Shown here: positions 25,114 through 33,697 of the stretch, one piece after another
Layout: each line of letters starts with the position of its first letter
Numbering within the stretch: position 1 is the stretch's first letter
Assembly: GCF_900323885.1 (NCBI RefSeq)
Contig: NZ_OOHJ01000018.1
Location: 2,281,001-2,345,000 of the forward strand
DNA: 64,000 nucleotides
DNA from: [Actinomadura] parvosata subsp. kistnae
Lineage (GTDB): Bacteria; Actinomycetota; Actinomycetes; Streptosporangiales; Streptosporangiaceae
Direction: 5' to 3'
Notes under the pieces: generated by a model
What the model was told of the DNA's origin: nothing
Databases searched by the model: none
The model's input: only the letters and a program-made list of their open reading frames with translations
Translations under genes and position numbers: made by a program

Positions 25114-25142
25114 TGTCGGTGCGAGCCGCTAGCCTGCACCAC

Positions 25143-26549
25143 ATGGCCAAGACTGCCCAGAAGCCCGGATACCGCTGCGCCGAATGCGGCTGGCGCACCA
25201 CCAAGTGGGTCGGCAGGTGCGGAGAGTGCCAGGCGTGGGGCACGGTCGACGAAGAGGGCGCCAGAGCCGGCGTCAACGTCGTGCAGGCCGGGGCCACCAC
25301 CGCTCCCGCCCTGCCCATCGGCCAGGTCAAGGCCGAGGTGGCCACCGCCCGCACCACCGGCGTGGCCGAGCTCGACCGGGTGCTGGGCGGCGGCCTCGTG
25401 CCCGGCGCCGTGGTGCTGCTGGCGGGCGAGCCCGGCATCGGCAAGTCCACGCTCCTGCTGGAGGCGGCGGCGCGCATCGCCGAGCGGGCCACCGTCCTCT
25501 ATGTGACGGGCGAGGAGTCGGCGGCCCAGGTGCGGCTGCGCGCCGACCGCATCGGCGCCATCCAGGACCAGCTCTACCTCGCGGCCGAGACCGAGCTGTC
25601 GGCGCTGGTCACGCACGTCGAGAAGGTGCAGCCGCGGCTGCTGGTCGTCGACTCCGTCCAGACCATCGGCTCCGCGCAGGCCACCGGCGTGCCCGGCGGC
25701 GTGACGCAGGTGCGGGAAGTGGCGGCCAACCTCGTCCGCATGGCCAAGGAACGCAACATGGCCACCGTCCTCGTCGGCCACGTCACCAAAGAGGGCTCCA
25801 TCGCCGGCCCCCGCACCCTTGAGCACCTGGTCGACGTCGTGCTCAACTTCGAGGGCGACCGCCACTCCAGGCTCCGCATGGTCCGCGCGATCAAAAACCG
25901 GTTCGGCCCCACCGACGAGATCGGCTGCTTCGACCTGCACGAGCGGGGCATCGAAGGCATCACCGACCCCAGCGGCCTGTTCGTCTCCCGGCGCAGCGAG
26001 CCGGTGCCCGGCACCTGCGTCACCGTCACCGTCGAAGGCACCCGGCCGCTGCCCGCCGAGGTGCAGGCCCTGGTCGCCCGCACCGACGCCCAGCAGCCCC
26101 GGCGCACCTCGTCGGGCCTCGACACCTACCGCGTCCAGATGATCCTCGCCGTCCTGGAGCGCCGGCTCAACGCCCGCCTCGGCGGCTGCGACGTGTTCAC
26201 CGCCACCGTCGGCGGCATCAAGCTCGCCGACCCGGCCGTCGACCTGTCCGTCATGCTCGCCGTCGCCAGCGCCGCCGGCGACAAACCGCTCCCCCCGGGG
26301 CTGGTCGCGCTCGGCGAGGTCGGCCTGGCCGGCGAGCTGCGTCCCGTCAAGGACGTGCGCAGGCGCCTCACGGAGGCGGCCCGCCTGGGCTTCAAACGCG
26401 CGCTCGTACCGGCCGGCTCGCTGGAGGAAAGCGGCACCAGACGCGGCGGCCAGCGCGCCCTCGTGCCCGTCGGGCCGGTCGCGTTCGCGCCCGGCTTCGA
26501 GGTCGTCCAGGCGGAGAACGTCTGGGACGCTCTCACACACGTGACATGA
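25143..26549 (+). CDS. radA: DNA repair protein RadA/Sms
   Basis: The protein has 468 residues. It has the N-terminal zinc finger (Cys12, Cys15, Cys26, Cys29), a RecA-like ATPase with Walker A GEPGIGKSTL, the RadA signature KNRFGPTDEIG, and a C-terminal Lon-like domain (VGGIKLADPAVDLSVMLAV). RadA drives branch migration of recombination intermediates. The disA gene starts 40 bp later in the same direction, the order seen in many Gram-positives. Confidence 0.97.
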   Translation: MAKTAQKPGYRCAECGWRTTKWVGRCGECQAWGTVDEEGARAGVNVVQAGATTAPALPIGQVKAEVATARTTGVAELDRVLGGGLVPGAVVLLAGEPGIGKSTLLLEAAARIAERATVLYVTGEESAAQVRLRADRIGAIQDQLYLAAETELSALVTHVEKVQPRLLVVDSVQTIGSAQATGVPGGVTQVREVAANLVRMAKERNMATVLVGHVTKEGSIAGPRTLEHLVDVVLNFEGDRHSRLRMVRAIKNRFGPTDEIGCFDLHERGIEGITDPSGLFVSRRSEPVPGTCVTVTVEGTRPLPAEVQALVARTDAQQPRRTSSGLDTYRVQMILAVLERRLNARLGGCDVFTATVGGIKLADPAVDLSVMLAVASAAGDKPLPPGLVALGEVGLAGELRPVKDVRRRLTEAARLGFKRALVPAGSLEESGTRRGGQRALVPVGPVAFAPGFEVVQAENVWDALTHVT

Positions 26550-26589
26550 GCGCGGCTAAGCTGAGGTGACCGATCGACACGGGGGTCAG

Positions 26590-27666
26590 GTGGATAGGAG
26601 TCTGGACGACCGCCGTCGCGAAGCCCTGGCCGCGGTAGCGCCGGGCACACCTCTGCGCGACGGCCTGGAACGGATCCTGCGCGGACAGACCGGCGGGCTG
26701 ATCGTGCTCGGCTACAACAAGGTCGTCGAAGCGGTCTGCAGCGGCGGCTTCGAGCTCGACGTCGACTTCTCCGCCACCCGGCTGCGCGAGCTGGCCAAGA
26801 TGGACGGCGCGATCGTCCTCAGCGACGACCACAAGATCGTCCGCGCCGCCGTGCACCTCGTCCCCGACCCCGCCATCCCCACCGACGAGTCCGGCACCCG
26901 CCACCGCACCGCCCAGCGCGTCGCCCGGCAGACCGGCCTGCCCATCATCGCCATCAGCAAGTCGATGCGCATCATCGCCCTCTACCTCGACGGCATCCGC
27001 TACGTCCTCGAAGAGTCGGCCGCCATCCTGTCGAAGGCCAACCAGGCCCTGGCCACCCTCGAACGCTACAAGCACCGCCTCGACGAGGTCTCCGGCACCC
27101 TGTCGGCCCTGGAGATCGAGGATCTGGTCACGGTCAGAGACGTCGCCGCCGTCGCGCAACGCCTCGAAATGGTCCGCCGCATCTCCGACGAGATCAAGGG
27201 CTACGTCGTCGAGCTCGGCACCGACGGCCGCCTGCTGTCACTGCAGCTCGACGAGCTGGTGGCCGGCGTCGACTCCGAACGCGAACTCGTCATCCGCGAC
27301 TACCTCCCCGCCCCCGCGGGCCGCCGCCAGAAACGCCTCCTGGAAGCCCTGCACGAGCTCGACGCGCTCTCCGGCGCCGACCTCCTCGACCTGTCCGCCG
27401 TCGCCCACGTCCTCGGCCACAACGGCACTGACCAACTCGAAACCCCCGTCAGCCCGCGCGGCTTCCGCCTGCTCGCCAAGGTCCCCCGCCTGCCCGCCAC
27501 CGTCGTCGACCGCCTGGTCAACCACTTCGGCGGCCTGCAAAAGCTCCTGGCCGCCAGCATCGACGACCTCCAGGCGGTCGGCGGCGTCGGCGAGTCCCGG
27601 GCCCGCAGCGTCCGCGAGGGCCTGTCCCGCCTCGCCGAATCCTCCATCCTCGAACGCTACGTCTGA
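26590..27666 (+). CDS. disA: DNA integrity scanning protein DisA (diadenylate cyclase)
   Basis: The protein has 358 residues from the GTG at 26590, after GGGGG; a GTG at 26566 is less likely. The cyclase domain shows MDGAIVLSDD and GTRHRTAQR, the DGA and RHR motifs that bind ATP. The spine helix and C-terminal HhH DNA-binding part (LQAVGGVGESRARSVREG) are complete. DisA makes c-di-AMP and slows when it meets branched DNA. A c-di-AMP riboswitch lies at 42500 in the same window. Confidence 0.97.
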   Translation: MDRSLDDRRREALAAVAPGTPLRDGLERILRGQTGGLIVLGYNKVVEAVCSGGFELDVDFSATRLRELAKMDGAIVLSDDHKIVRAAVHLVPDPAIPTDESGTRHRTAQRVARQTGLPIIAISKSMRIIALYLDGIRYVLEESAAILSKANQALATLERYKHRLDEVSGTLSALEIEDLVTVRDVAAVAQRLEMVRRISDEIKGYVVELGTDGRLLSLQLDELVAGVDSERELVIRDYLPAPAGRRQKRLLEALHELDALSGADLLDLSAVAHVLGHNGTDQLETPVSPRGFRLLAKVPRLPATVVDRLVNHFGGLQKLLAASIDDLQAVGGVGESRARSVREGLSRLAESSILERYV

Positions 27667-27672
27667 AGCGAC

Positions 27673-27696
27673 CGCGAGGGCTTTCCAGCCCCTCGC
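27673..27696 (+). terminator. Terminator of radA-disA
   Basis: CGCGAGGG and CCCCTCGCG form a stem with a short loop (CTTTCCAG region), 7 bp after the disA stop. Confidence 0.7.
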
Positions 27697-27910
27697 GCTC
27701 CCCGGCTCTTACCCAGCGACTCCTGCTTCCAGGAACGACCAGCGATCCAAGAGTGCCATTCACCGAGCATCGTCAGAGAACAGCCCGTCCCCTTGACGAC
27801 CGCCCTCCTGGGCGATCTCGTAGACGACTCAGCCTCGTCCCGGAGGCACAGCATCAGGGCGAAGCCGGACGGCTTGAGGCAACGGTGTGGCAGGACCGCC
27901 GCAGGCGTCG

Positions 27911-28312
27911 TCAAAGGCCGATGAGCCGGACGCGATCCCCACACAGCCTGGCCATATCATCCACATCAGATGTCAGCATGGCCACTGGCCCGGGTTGACG
28001 TAGCGCCATCTCGGCGACCGTCGCATCGATCGCATGCTTATGGCCGTGCAGTCCTGCGGACTTGAGCAGTTGCGCCGATGCCTTCGCCGCGTCCTTCGTC
28101 ACCGGCTCCACCTTGACGCTGGAGAGCGCCCACTGTAGCCGGGGCAGGTCCACCCGTTCGTGGCTGACCTCCACGATGGTGTTGGCGCCAACCACCATCT
28201 GAGCGCCCATGGCATGGAAGGTCTGGAACATCGCAAGAGTTTGGCGATGTTGCGCGATCCAGGCGGACAGTCCCTGGGAGTCGAGGACGACGGTTTCGAT
28301 GTGCCCGATCAC
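27911..28312 (-). CDS. PIN-domain toxin-like protein (VapC type)
   Basis: The protein has 133 residues. PIN acidic residues are in place: Asp11 (VVLDSQGL), Glu48 (TIVEVS), Asp96 (AIDATVA) and Asp116 (TSDVDDM). VapC toxins cut RNA, often tRNA. It overlaps the antitoxin-like gene by four bases, the standard antitoxin-first order. Chromosomal VapBC pairs act as stress or stability modules; activity here is untested. Confidence 0.88.
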   Translation of the reverse strand: MIGHIETVVLDSQGLSAWIAQHRQTLAMFQTFHAMGAQMVVGANTIVEVSHERVDLPRLQWALSSVKVEPVTKDAAKASAQLLKSAGLHGHKHAIDATVAEMALRQPGPVAMLTSDVDDMARLCGDRVRLIGL

Positions 28313-28557
28313 GCGGCGCTCGACGATCCGCTCGTGTCGGGGGCACCGAAGATCCGGGAGCGCGCCTGAGCCAGCTCTTCCTCGGTGAACTCTCCGTGCT
28401 CCTGCTGGTACCGCAGCAGGTCGGCGCCGAGGAGCTCGTGCCGAAGCTGACGGGCCACCGCCTCGGCGACATAACCGGAGATGTTGTCGGTGAGCTTTCG
28501 GAGCTCGGCGACCTGATCACTCGGCAGTGTCACCGTGATACGTACCGTATCCGCCAT
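28309..28557 (-). CDS. Ribbon-helix-helix antitoxin (VapB-like)
   Basis: The protein has 82 residues. The N-terminus DTVRITVTLPSDQVAELRKLT with YVAEAVARQLR is a ribbon-helix-helix DNA-binding fold. The rest (YQQEHGEFTEEELAQARSRIF) is the toxin-binding tail type. It is the first gene of the pair and probably represses its own promoter in the 90 bp upstream. Confidence 0.85.
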   Translation of the reverse strand: MADTVRITVTLPSDQVAELRKLTDNISGYVAEAVARQLRHELLGADLLRYQQEHGEFTEEELAQARSRIFGAPDTSGSSSAA

Positions 28558-28644
28558 GCATGAAGCATACCGCCGTATGCGCGTCAGCCCGGCCGTGCTG
28601 GAACAGGAAGCACAGAGCGATCCTCACCCGTCACACTCCTGGTG

Positions 28645-29352
28645 CTAGCGCAGGTGAAAGACGCCCTTCTCGGTGCGCATCCTGCCCATCCGCGCCACCG
28701 CCACATAAGTCCCCGGCAGGGCCGCCGGAGGGGTGGAGCGGCAGTCGGAGCTGGAGCGCCGCCGGTCCCATTCCAGGGACCGCACGTACGGCACCCCGCG
28801 CTGCAGCTCCTTGATCTCCGTGCCCTCGCCGCTCACGCAGTCGGCCGTGGACCAGATGCGGTCGGCGCCCGAGGTGATGCGGATCTCCATGGCGCGCGGG
28901 CCCACGTCGGCGGTGCACATCACGGAGCCGGTGTTCACCAGGGTGACGAGGAAGGTGGGGTGGGCGGTACCGGCGTAGATCGGCTCCTTGCCGCCCTGGA
29001 GGCTGAGCACGAGGTCCTTCTCCTCGCACGGCTCACCCGGCCGCCTGGGCCGCTCCGACGGGCTCGCCTTGGGGGTGGGCGTGGGGGACGGGCTGGCGGT
29101 GCCCATGGCGAGCGTGCGCAGGCCCGCCAGCAGCGGGTCCACCGCCGGCGCGGTCTGGGCGCCCGTACTGGCGCCCGCGCCGGAGCTCGCGCTGGGTGAG
29201 GACTGCGCGCTGGACGAGCGTTCGGGGCCGCTGCCGCCGCTGGAGCACGCCCACGCCACAACGGCCACCACGACGAGCACCGCCACCAGTACGCTCATCC
29301 GGCGCCGCCAGTAGATGTCACCGCCGTCGCCACGCATCGTATCCGGGTCCAT
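28645..29352 (-). CDS. Membrane-anchored secreted hypothetical protein
   Basis: The protein has 235 residues from the ATG at 29352; internal ATGs exist and no start has a good ribosome site. Residues about 18-37 form one hydrophobic segment (MSVLVAVLVVVAVVAWAC) which ends in a poor lipobox, so it is a membrane anchor or lipoprotein signal. A Ser/Pro/Thr-rich linker of about 65 residues follows. The outer domain (about 105-235) has four Cys in pairs (GEPCEEKDLV, SVMCTAD, STADCVSG, SSDCRST) and looks like a DUF4232-like beta sandwich. It is divergent from mutY; function unknown. Confidence 0.65.
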   Translation of the reverse strand: MDPDTMRGDGGDIYWRRRMSVLVAVLVVVAVVAWACSSGGSGPERSSSAQSSPSASSGAGASTGAQTAPAVDPLLAGLRTLAMGTASPSPTPTPKASPSERPRRPGEPCEEKDLVLSLQGGKEPIYAGTAHPTFLVTLVNTGSVMCTADVGPRAMEIRITSGADRIWSTADCVSGEGTEIKELQRGVPYVRSLEWDRRRSSSDCRSTPPAALPGTYVAVARMGRMRTEKGVFHLR

Positions 29353-29464
29353 ACAGCACAGGATGGTGAGCGGGCAATGACGGCGAGTGACGACACGCCG
29401 ATGGATGCCATCTCCTGGAACGTCGGCACGCCAAGGGTTGTCATCGCCCCATACCCTTGACCGC

Positions 29465-30340
29465 GTGGTTGAGCCGAACGTCCTGCACACCGCCGTTCTC
29501 GACTGGTACGAGGACAACGCCCGCGACCTCCCGTGGCGGGCACCCGACGCGACCCCCTGGGGCGTGCTGGTGAGCGAGATCATGCTCCAGCAGACCCCGG
29601 TCGTCCGCGTCCTGCCCGTCTGGCACGAATGGATGGAACGCTGGCCCACCCCCAAGGCGCTGGCCGCCGAGCAGCCCGGCGAGGCCGTGCGCCACTGGGG
29701 GCGGCTCGGATACCCGCGACGGGCGTTGCGCCTGCACGCGTGCGCCCGCGCCATCACCGAGGAGCACGGCGGCGAGGTGCCGTCCGACCACGCGACCCTG
29801 CTCGCCCTGCCCGGCATCGGCGAGTACACCGCGGCCGCCGTCGCCAGCTTCGCCTTCGGCGGGCGGCACGCGGTGCTGGACACGAACGTGCGGCGGGTGT
29901 TCGCCCGCGCGGTGCGTGCCGAGGAGTACCCGCCGACCGCCACCTCGGCGGCCGAGCGGCGGCTGGCGGAGAGCCTGCTGCCCGAGCTGGGCGCCGCCCG
30001 GTGGGGGGTCGCGGTCATGGAGCTGGGCGCCCTGGTGTGCTCGGCCCGCTCCCCGCGCTGCGCCGACTGCCCGATCACCCACGTGTGCGCGTGGCGGCTG
30101 GCCGGCAAGCCGCCGCACGAGGGGCCCGCGCGCAAGGGCCAGACGTACGCGGGCACCGACCGCCAGTGCCGGGGCCGGCTGCTGGCGGTGCTGCGCGAGG
30201 CCCACGGGCCGGTGCCGAAGGCGGCGCTGGACGTGGTGTGGGACGACGCGGTGCAGCGCGAACGCGCCCTGGACGGCCTCGTCGCCGACGGCCTGGCCGA
30301 AGCCCTGGACGACGGCACCTACCGCCTCCCCCACGCCTGA
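29465..30340 (+). CDS. mutY: A/G-specific adenine glycosylase MutY
   Basis: The protein has 291 residues from the GTG at 29465. The HhH-GPD domain has SEIMLQQTPV with the catalytic Glu, LPGIGEYTAAAVASFAFG, and VLDTNVRRVFAR. The 4Fe-4S loop is C-x6-C-x2-C-x5-C (CSARSPRCADCPITHVC). MutY removes adenine opposite 8-oxoguanine. At 291 residues it lacks the full C-terminal NUDIX-like domain, which is common in actinobacteria. No ribosome site is visible and TACCCT lies seven bases before the GTG, so the mRNA may be leaderless. Confidence 0.95.
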   Translation: MVEPNVLHTAVLDWYEDNARDLPWRAPDATPWGVLVSEIMLQQTPVVRVLPVWHEWMERWPTPKALAAEQPGEAVRHWGRLGYPRRALRLHACARAITEEHGGEVPSDHATLLALPGIGEYTAAAVASFAFGGRHAVLDTNVRRVFARAVRAEEYPPTATSAAERRLAESLLPELGAARWGVAVMELGALVCSARSPRCADCPITHVCAWRLAGKPPHEGPARKGQTYAGTDRQCRGRLLAVLREAHGPVPKAALDVVWDDAVQRERALDGLVADGLAEALDDGTYRLPHA

Positions 30341-30516
30341 GCCCCACCACGCCCCCGGCGCCCGCTCATGCCCGCCCCGTGCCAGCCCCGCTTACCCCCA
30401 TCCGACCTCGCGCGACAGCGGCTGGGCGAGGATGGCGGCGGGCGCGAACGCGCGGGCCTGGTCGTGGCCGCCCACCGACGGGAGCGATCCGATCAGCGGC
30501 CGAGATCGGCCCGGAT

Positions 30517-30933
30517 TCAGGCAACCCAGGGCGGCACGAGCCGCTCGGCGTCCTTCGGGGCCAGGTCGCAGGCGTCGGGCTCGGACACGCCGCCCGGGTT
30601 GTAGACCTGCGCCCCGGCCGGAGCCACCACGATCGACACGAAGCCGCGCTCGGCATCGGCGATCATCTGCCGGCTCACATCGGCGGGCAACACCATGGTG
30701 TCCCCCGCCCCCACCTCGTACCGTTCACCACCGAGCTCGACCACGGCACTGCCGTCGAGCCACGTCCACACCAGCTCGGCGTCGAACGCGTGCACCGGCC
30801 CCACCATGCCGGGCCTGGCATCCACCCGCCAGACGGCCTGCCCGGCGGAGCCCTGGGTGGGGGAGGCGAGGGTGGTCATGACCCCGTTCGGGGTCTCGAT
30901 CCTGCGGGAGCCGGCTCCCAGAACAACACTCAT
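30517..30933 (-). CDS. Cupin-domain protein (first of a tandem pair)
   Basis: The protein has 138 residues. The cupin core runs from ETPNGVMTTLASPTQG through GPVHAFDAELVWTWLDG to GDTMVLPADVSRQMI. Only one His in the first cupin motif is kept (GPVHAFD), so a metal site is uncertain. It is about half-identical over its core to the upstream cupin, which points to a gene duplication. AAGGAG lies seven bases before the ATG. The C-terminal tail is about 12 residues longer than in its partner. Confidence 0.82.
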   Translation of the reverse strand: MSVVLGAGSRRIETPNGVMTTLASPTQGSAGQAVWRVDARPGMVGPVHAFDAELVWTWLDGSAVVELGGERYEVGAGDTMVLPADVSRQMIADAERGFVSIVVAPAGAQVYNPGGVSEPDACDLAPKDAERLVPPWVA

Positions 30934-30947
30934 CGACAATGCTCCTT

Positions 30948-31325
30948 TCAGGCGATCCACGGCGGGACGCCGAACTCGGCGCCGTCCGGCCCGTACGCCT
31001 TGGCGCCGGCCGGTGCGGTGACGACGGCGGTGTAGCCGGTGTCGGGGTCGGCCAGGACCCGCCGCACCGTGCGGGCGGGCATGATCACGGTGTCGCCGGC
31101 GGTGACGGTGTACGTCTCGCCGCCCAGCTCGACGGTCGCCGCCCCGGCCACCCAGCTCCACACCTGCTCGCTGTCGAAGTCGTGCACGGGCCCCGCGGCC
31201 CCCGGCTTGGCCTCGACCTTCCACAGGGACCGCGAGGCCCCTCCTTGCGTCGGCGAGGCGAACGTCGTCATGACCCCGCCGGGCGTCTCGGATCGCCGCG
31301 CGTCGGCGTCACGGATCACGGTCAC
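30948..31325 (-). CDS. Cupin-domain protein (second of a tandem pair)
   Basis: The protein has 125 residues from the GTG at 31325, with AAGGGG upstream; the start aligns with the paralogue, so the longer frame to 31364 is rejected. Core: ETPGGVMTTFASPTQG, GPVHDFDSEQVWSWVAG, GDTVIMPARTVRRVL, ending FGVPPWIA like its partner. It is transcribed divergently from the MarR gene across two operators, and leads the two-cupin operon with a 14-bp gap. Substrate unknown; small cupins of this sort may bind a metabolite or act as dioxygenases. Confidence 0.82.
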   Translation of the reverse strand: MTVIRDADARRSETPGGVMTTFASPTQGGASRSLWKVEAKPGAAGPVHDFDSEQVWSWVAGAATVELGGETYTVTAGDTVIMPARTVRRVLADPDTGYTAVVTAPAGAKAYGPDGAEFGVPPWIA

Positions 31326-31343
31326 GTCTCTGCACCCCTTAAG

Positions 31344-31385
31344 ATAGGCAACTACGTTGTCCATATAGTTAACCAGGTTGTCTAT
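31344..31385. promoter_or_regulatory. Two abutting 21-bp MarR operators
   Basis: Sites 31344-31364 and 31365-31385 lie end to end. Each is an inverted repeat: ATAGGCAAC-TAC-GTTGTCCAT and ATAGTTAAC-CAG-GTTGTCTAT. They share the form ATAG-N2-AAC-N3-GTTGTC-Y-AT. They fill the space between the marR start and the cupin ribosome site, so MarR bound there would block both directions. Confidence 0.85.
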
Positions 31386-31386
31386 C

Positions 31387-31857
31387 GTGTCAAGCTACGT
31401 CCCCGGTTTCGAGCTGCCGCTGCGCCTGCTGCTCGCGTTCAGGCTGTTGATCGACGAGCTGCACACCGAGCTCGGCAAGCAGGGCCATCCGGACCTCAGG
31501 CCCATGCACGGGTTCGTCATGCAGGCGATCGGCCCGCAGGGAACCACCGCCGTCGAGCTCGGCCGTACGCTGGGCGTCTCCAAGCAGGCGGCGGGCAAGA
31601 CCATCGAGACGCTCGAGCGCATCGGCTACGTCGAGCGCACCACCGACCCTCAGGACACCCGCCGCAAGATCGTCCGCCTGACCCCGTACGGCATGGACGC
31701 CCTCGACCGCTCGGCCCGCATCTTCGACGCCCTGCGCACCCGCTGGGCGGCCGAGCTCGGCGAGGAACGGCTGCGGGCACTGGAAGCGGACCTGCGCAGG
31801 ATGACGCCCGGCAACCCCTGGCGGCTCGACATGCCGGGCTGGTTCGGCAACCTCTGA
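31387..31857 (+). CDS. MarR-family regulator
   Basis: The protein has 156 residues from the GTG at 31387 (a TTG at 31378 lies inside the operator). The winged helix is GTTAVELGRTLGVSKQAAGKTIETLERIGYVERTTDPQDTRRKIVRLT. There is no ribosome site and TATAGT at 31364-31369 fits a -10 box, so translation may be leaderless. The ligand and target are unknown; the operators show that it controls itself and the two cupins. Confidence 0.92.
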   Translation: MSSYVPGFELPLRLLLAFRLLIDELHTELGKQGHPDLRPMHGFVMQAIGPQGTTAVELGRTLGVSKQAAGKTIETLERIGYVERTTDPQDTRRKIVRLTPYGMDALDRSARIFDALRTRWAAELGEERLRALEADLRRMTPGNPWRLDMPGWFGNL

Positions 31858-31933
31858 CGGGACGCCACCGGGAGCATGACCCGCCCGGTGCGCCCCGCTT
31901 CAGGAAAGTCGTGATCCCCCGCCGGACCGCGTT

Positions 31934-32871
31934 CAGGCGGCGAGCTGCAACCCCAGGCTGGTCAGGTTCGTACGGGCCCAGTCCAGCTCCTCGGCCAGCA
32001 TCGACACCAGCGCCCCTGGCCCCTTGGCCCGGCCGGGGACGAGCAGGTTGTGCGTCTCGACCTCGATGTGCGCGCTGCCGTTCACCGCGCCGGACAGCAT
32101 GGCCGTCAGCGTGTCCTGGAGCACGGCGCCGGTGCCGGGGACCTCGCCGGTGTGGTTGTGCACGTGGCCGAGCTTGACCACGGGCGCGCCGGCCTCGGCC
32201 AGGCCCTTCAGGGCCGCGCCCGGCTCGCCGGCGTCGCAGGCCAGGTGGCAGGCGTCGAGGCAGACGCCCAGGTGCTCGGAGTCGATGCCGCACACGCGCT
32301 CCAGCGCCTGCTCGGTCGTCTCCAGCACGCAGCCGGGCCACGGCTCGAAGCCGACCCTGATCGTCTTGCCGGTCGTGCTGTAGATGCCGCGCAGCTCGCG
32401 GGCCAGCCGCTCCAGCCGGCGGGTGGCGATGGCGTGCAGGTCGGCGGGCCAGTCGCGGCGCCAGCCGATCGGGATCGTCGAGATGCTGCCGAACCGGACG
32501 TCCTCCGGCAGCAGGAACGCGAGGATCTTGGCCAGGGCCATGGTGTAGCGGTAGCGCTCGGGCTTGGCCCAGTCGGGGCCGGGGACCTCCTGGTTGCGGC
32601 CGCCGGTGCCGTTGAGGCTGACGACCTCCAGGCCGCGCTCCTCCAGGGAGCGGCGCAGGCGGACGAGCTCGATCCGGTCGGCCGTGAGGTGGTCGGCGAC
32701 GCTCGGGGACAACCACAGCCCGATGCCCATCCGCTCGACGCCCAGCCGCTTGCGCACCGGCACCGCGTAGCGGGTCAGGTGCGCGATGAGGTTCTCCAGG
32801 TCCTCAGCGGGGTGGACGCCTGCGTTGTAGGCGAGGTGAACGAGCGTTCCGTCATCGTGACGCAGGCGCAT
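31934..32871 (-). CDS. eboE: EboE-like TIM-barrel protein, solitary
   Basis: The protein has 312 residues (stop next to 31934). The start MRLRHDDGTLVHLAYNAGVHPAEDLENL and the LGIGLWLSPSVADHL, GSISTIPIGWRRD and GVCLDACHLACD segments match the xylose-isomerase-like 'metabolite traffic protein' EboE. Ebo operons move a terpenoid-type precursor to the periplasm or outer membrane in other phyla. Here the usual eboA-F neighbours are absent, and the protein is shorter than typical (about 380), missing part of the loop after the SLNG motif. It may have another sugar- or lactone-type substrate. Confidence 0.65.
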
Positions 32872-33348
32872 CGGTTTCCTCCAGGGCTTGCATTAGTGTT
32901 CCCGTCGCCCGCCTCGGACGTGCGAACCATGTGAGCATGCCTCCGAGGCCGTGGCACGCGCGTCCGCCCTGAGTTGACTTCCAACTACTCCCCAGGGAGC
33001 AGGCCCCCAGCTTGGGAGCATGCTCTTGTGCCTCACTTGGATGAGACTTGGCGAAGCTCTACGCAGTGTAGTACTACTCGCGGTGGTGGTATACCCGCTC
33101 ACCCAACAATTACGCAACGACGGCAACCTTCTCACTTCTTCACATCGCGGATGTGAAGATCGCCGAAGATGCCGTACGTGCCGCTCACGACACCACCCGG
33201 CGGCCGTCGGACCACCATGGACGTCGTCGACCCGCGGGGTCCCGCAAGCCGTCGTCGGCGTTCTCAGGGCCACCGCGAGCCTCCTCAGCCTGGATCGCCC
33301 GTACACCCCTTATGACTGAACAGCTCGCCCTTTTGTGACAGATCCCAG
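32872..33348. other. 477-bp stretch with no supported gene
   Basis: Short open frames occur but lack a ribosome site or recognisable product. GC is lower than in the neighbours between about 33030 and 33150. The stretch contains the perfect palindrome GTAGTACTAC near 33069 and GAGCATGCTC near 33016. It may hold promoters for the flanking minus-strand eboE-like gene and unknown elements. Confidence 0.5.
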
Positions 33349-33648
33349 CTAGTCGGGCGCGGCGCCCCCGGCCTTCAGCTCTTCGGACAGCAGCCGCAAC
33401 AGGCCGGGCAGCCGGCGCTCGATGTCCTGCCTGGGCAGCGAGACGGCGCTGCCGTTGCCGTGGTCACGCTGGACGATCAGCCCCGCCTCGCGCAGCACCC
33501 GGAAGTGATGCGTGCGCGTGGCCTTCTTCACCGGCAGGTCGAACGAGCCGCAGGCCCGCTCCCGGTCCTCGGGATCGGCCGCGAGCTCGGCGACGACGCG
33601 CCGCCGGGAGTCGTCGGCCAGCGCGTGGAACACCTTGCCCAGATCCAT
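33349..33648 (-). CDS. ArsR-type winged-helix regulator
   Basis: The protein has 99 residues. ArsR marks: MDLGKVFHALADDSRRRVVAEL, KKATRTHHFRVLREAGLIVQRDHGNGSAVSL. There is no obvious metal-binding Cys pair, so it more likely senses a small molecule or redox change. It is divergent from the monooxygenase-like gene across a 22-bp dyad. Confidence 0.9.
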   Translation of the reverse strand: MDLGKVFHALADDSRRRVVAELAADPEDRERACGSFDLPVKKATRTHHFRVLREAGLIVQRDHGNGSAVSLPRQDIERRLPGLLRLLSEELKAGGAAPD

Positions 33649-33659
33649 GGCTCCCTCCT

Positions 33660-33681
33660 AGGTACGACTTGCATCGTACCT
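33660..33681. promoter_or_regulatory. ArsR operator candidate
   Basis: AGGTACGA (33660-33667) and TCGTACCT (33674-33681) form a perfect 8-bp dyad with a 6-bp spacer. A third half-site, TCGTACCTGA, recurs at 33717 inside the start of the monooxygenase-like gene. It lies between the divergent start codons (33648 and 33698). Confidence 0.8.
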
Positions 33682-33697
33682 GAGGAGGTGGCTAGCG

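Noticed and set aside
27667..27910. Possible DUF397-like remnant between disA and the PIN gene
   Set aside because: A weak EWHSWIAG-like stretch in a minus-strand frame is not enough; the rest does not match the family.
33020..33319. Short plus-strand frame in the lower-GC stretch
   Set aside because: No ribosome site, no recognisable family, and the end is Arg/Pro-rich mirror-type text.
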